The notes under the pieces are model-generated. The model worked only from the letters and a program-made list of their open reading frames with translations. It was not told the DNA's origin and did no database searches. The translations under genes and the position numbers were made by a program. Positions 6,679 to 7,894 of a DNA stretch of 7,894 bases are shown here, in pieces (position 1 is the first letter of the stretch; every line of letters starts with the position of its first letter). Location: assembly GCA_029884275.1 (NCBI GenBank), contig JAOUIC010000059.1:1-7894 (forward strand), given 5' to 3'. This DNA comes from Gemmatimonadota bacterium (GTDB lineage Bacteria > Gemmatimonadota > Gemmatimonadetes > Gemmatimonadales > GWC2-71-9).

Positions 6679-7603
6679 GGTCGACGCCGAGATAGGTCGC
6701 CTTCTCCTTGCGGCCCACGATCATCGTCCCGCAGCCCGCACCGGTGAAGACCTCGTAGAGCAGCGAGTCGGGCTGGCGGCCGTCGATGATGTGGGTGCGC
6801 TCGACGCCGCCCGTCGCCGCCCGGATGCAGGCCTCCACCTTGGGGCGCATGCCACCGGCGATCGCGCCGCTCGCCATGAGGCCGGCGAGGTCGTCCGGGT
6901 CGGCGAAGGTGACCAGACTCGACGGATCGCCGCGGTCCCTGAGCACACCGGGGGCGCCGGTGAGGAAGATCAGCTTCTGCGCCGCGAGCGCGACCGCGAG
7001 CGACTCCGCCACCGTATCGGCGTTGACGTTGTAGACCTCCCCTTCCGCGTCTCCCGCCAGGCTGGCGACGACGGGCAAGAGGCGAGAGCCAAGCAGCGCG
7101 GTCAGGACGTGGGGATCGACCCGGTCAATGTCGCCGACGTGACCGTAGTCCACCGTCCGGCTGGTCCCGTCGTCGTCCACCACGTTCACTGGTGGCCGCC
7201 GCCTGGCCGTGATCAGGTCGGCATCAACCCCGGAGAGCCCCACGGCCTGCACCCCGTGCGAGCGGAGCGCCGCCAGCAGGTTCACGTTGAGCGTGCCGGC
7301 GTAGACCATCTTGGCGACCTCGAGCGCGGTGTCATCGGTCACCCGGCGGCCGGCCACGATGGTCGGCTCGTGCCCCAGCCGCCGGGAGATGGCGGTCGCC
7401 TGAGGGCCGCCGCCGTGCACCGCGACGATACGGATGCCGAGGGACGAGAGCAGACCCATCTGCCCCGCGATGCCGTCGAGCGCCTCCTGGTCGGCGAGGA
7501 CGTCGCCCCCCAGCTTCACCACGAACACCTGGTCCCGGTATGCCCGGACATAGCGCAGGGCGCCCTTGAGTCCGGCGATGCCCTTCGTCGCGTCAATGGT
7601 CAT
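6668..7603 (-). CDS. argB: Acetylglutamate kinase (N-acylglutamate kinase)
   Basis: Cytoplasmic amino-acid kinase that phosphorylates N-acetylglutamate (N-succinylglutamate in some Bacteroidetes-type pathways), the second step of arginine synthesis. With the ATG at 7603 it has 311 residues. Motifs: VVKLGGDVL (Lys30, phosphate-binding), AVHGGGPQ, GRRVTDDTALEVAKMVYAG (acylglutamate-site region), YNVNADTVAESLA (catalytic-site Asp), FLTGAPGVL, GGMRPKVEA (Lys) and the C-terminal GGVERTHIIDGR...GTMIV. About 29 residues precede VVKLGG and read as an amphipathic helix (IDATKGIAGLKGALRYVRAY), like the N-helix of arginine-inhibited hexameric kinases and unlike short E. coli ArgB. ATG 7603 is preferred because GGGGA sits 5 bases upstream and the family N-terminus aligns from MTID. 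ATG 7657, 3 bases after the carbamoyltransferase stop, would add 18 unconserved residues and cannot be excluded. The 3' end overlaps the M20 gene by 11 bases. Confidence 0.94.
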   Translation of the reverse strand: MTIDATKGIAGLKGALRYVRAYRDQVFVVKLGGDVLADQEALDGIAGQMGLLSSLGIRIVAVHGGGPQATAISRRLGHEPTIVAGRRVTDDTALEVAKMVYAGTLNVNLLAALRSHGVQAVGLSGVDADLITARRRPPVNVVDDDGTSRTVDYGHVGDIDRVDPHVLTALLGSRLLPVVASLAGDAEGEVYNVNADTVAESLAVALAAQKLIFLTGAPGVLRDRGDPSSLVTFADPDDLAGLMASGAIAGGMRPKVEACIRAATGGVERTHIIDGRQPDSLLYEVFTGAGCGTMIVGRKEKATYLGVDLAT

Positions 7604-7608
7604 TCGAT

Positions 7609-7613
7609 TCCCC
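7609..7613 (-). promoter_or_regulatory. Shine-Dalgarno GGGGA deciding the argB start
   Basis: On the minus strand GGGGA precedes the ATG at 7603 by 5 bases. This is the best ribosome-binding site among the operon's internal junctions. It favours ATG 7603 over ATG 7657, whose upstream bases (GCTGTAGGCG) offer only a poor match. Confidence 0.6.
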
Positions 7614-7660
7614 GCTGGCACGCCGTTCGGCGCGCGAGTCCGAGTGCCGGCAGGCATCGC

Positions 7661-7894
7661 CTACAGCCCGCCCATCAAGGAGAGCAGCAGCGCCCGCTGG
7701 GCGTGCAGCCGATTCTCCGCCTGGTCCACCACCACCGAATGCGGCCCGTCGAGGACGTCGTCGTCAATCTCGACATTCCGCCTCACCGGCAGGCAGTGCA
7801 TGACATGCGCCGCCCCCCCGCGCGTCGAGCGTTGGCGCCGCGCGGTCATACGCCAGTCCCGCAACCCCGCCCGCAAATCTGCCTCGACCTCGGG
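7661..7894 (-). CDS. argF': N-acylornithine carbamoyltransferase (AOTCase/SOTCase type), C-terminal part only
   Basis: Only the last 77 codons are in the window; the gene runs in from the right edge and ends at TAG 7663-7661. The TTG at 7876 is internal, since the frame continues through PEVEAD to the edge. The visible part contains MHCLPVRRNV, then VLDGPHSVVVDQAENRLHAQRALLLSL, the C-terminal helix of the carbamoyltransferase fold. In ornithine carbamoyltransferase HCLP is followed by [AF]-[YF]-H-D; HCLP-[LV]-R-R-N is the form of Xanthomonas N-acetylornithine and Bacteroides N-succinylornithine carbamoyltransferases (from memory). It would transfer the carbamoyl group of carbamoyl phosphate to N-acylornithine, making N-acylcitrulline for the M20 deacylase encoded two genes downstream. 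The residue that separates acetyl from succinyl use lies in the missing N-terminal half. It is the first operon gene seen here; argC, argD and argG may precede it. Confidence 0.85.
   Translation of the reverse strand, partial: PEVEADLRAGLRDWRMTARRQRSTRGGAAHVMHCLPVRRNVEIDDDVLDGPHSVVVDQAENRLHAQRALLLSLMGGL

Noticed and set aside
5923..6747. Open plus-strand frame of about 274 codons opposite the M20 gene
   Set aside because: Gly/Asp/Pro-rich shadow without motifs; the minus-strand M20 frame carries every catalytic motif over the same bases.
1..7894. CRISPR array, tRNA or rRNA, insertion sequence, direct repeats, defence or other novel system
   Set aside because: Nothing with spaced repeats, tRNA-like arms, transposase motifs or terminal inverted repeats was seen; all of the window is accounted for by seven coding regions.

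Overview
This is a GC-rich (roughly two-thirds G+C by eye), gene-dense piece of a bacterial chromosome with almost no intergenic DNA. A lipoprotein D-aminoacylase-type amidohydrolase, ArgR, a CPA2-type antiporter and a Bacteroidetes-like arginine branch at this base composition would fit Gemmatimonadota or a related soil phylum. That placement is an impression only; there is no rRNA or other marker gene here.

Layout: on the plus strand (1-1667) there is one gene, cut at the left edge. It encodes a secreted lipoprotein of the N-acyl-D-amino-acid deacylase (D-aminoacylase) family. Everything else is on the minus strand and looks like one operon, read from right to left. In order it holds the 3' end of an N-acylornithine-type carbamoyltransferase (7661-7894, cut by the right edge), acetylglutamate kinase argB (6668-7603), an M20 N-acylcitrulline/N-acylornithine deacylase (5614-6678), argininosuccinate lyase argH (4184-5617), the arginine repressor argR (3723-4181), and a KefB-like cation:proton antiporter (1633-3726). 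All junctions from argB down to the antiporter are overlaps or 2-base gaps. Only the carbamoyltransferase/argB junction is wider: 57 bases with the preferred argB start, 3 with the alternative. The antiporter and the amidohydrolase are convergent and overlap by 35 bases at their 3' ends.

How the genes fit together: ArgB phosphorylates N-acylglutamate. Enzymes not in this window (ArgC, ArgD) would carry it to N-acylornithine. The carbamoyltransferase has the HCLPVRRN motif of N-acetyl-/N-succinylornithine carbamoyltransferases, not the HCLP-[AF]-[YF]-H-D type of ornithine carbamoyltransferase. The intermediate is therefore probably carbamoylated while still acylated, and the M20 enzyme would then release citrulline from N-acylcitrulline. 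ArgG (not seen) and ArgH finish the route to arginine, and ArgR provides arginine-dependent repression. ArgB also carries the N-terminal helix region typical of arginine-inhibited kinases.

The most noteworthy points are the acylated-citrulline route, an antiporter fused into the operon behind argR that seems to need a non-AUG (CTG) start overlapping the argR stop codon, and the missing HxH metal motif of the amidohydrolase. I saw no mobile element, CRISPR array, RNA gene or obviously novel defence-like system. No stretch longer than 300 bases lacks a gene, and no promoter or convincing terminator could be identified.
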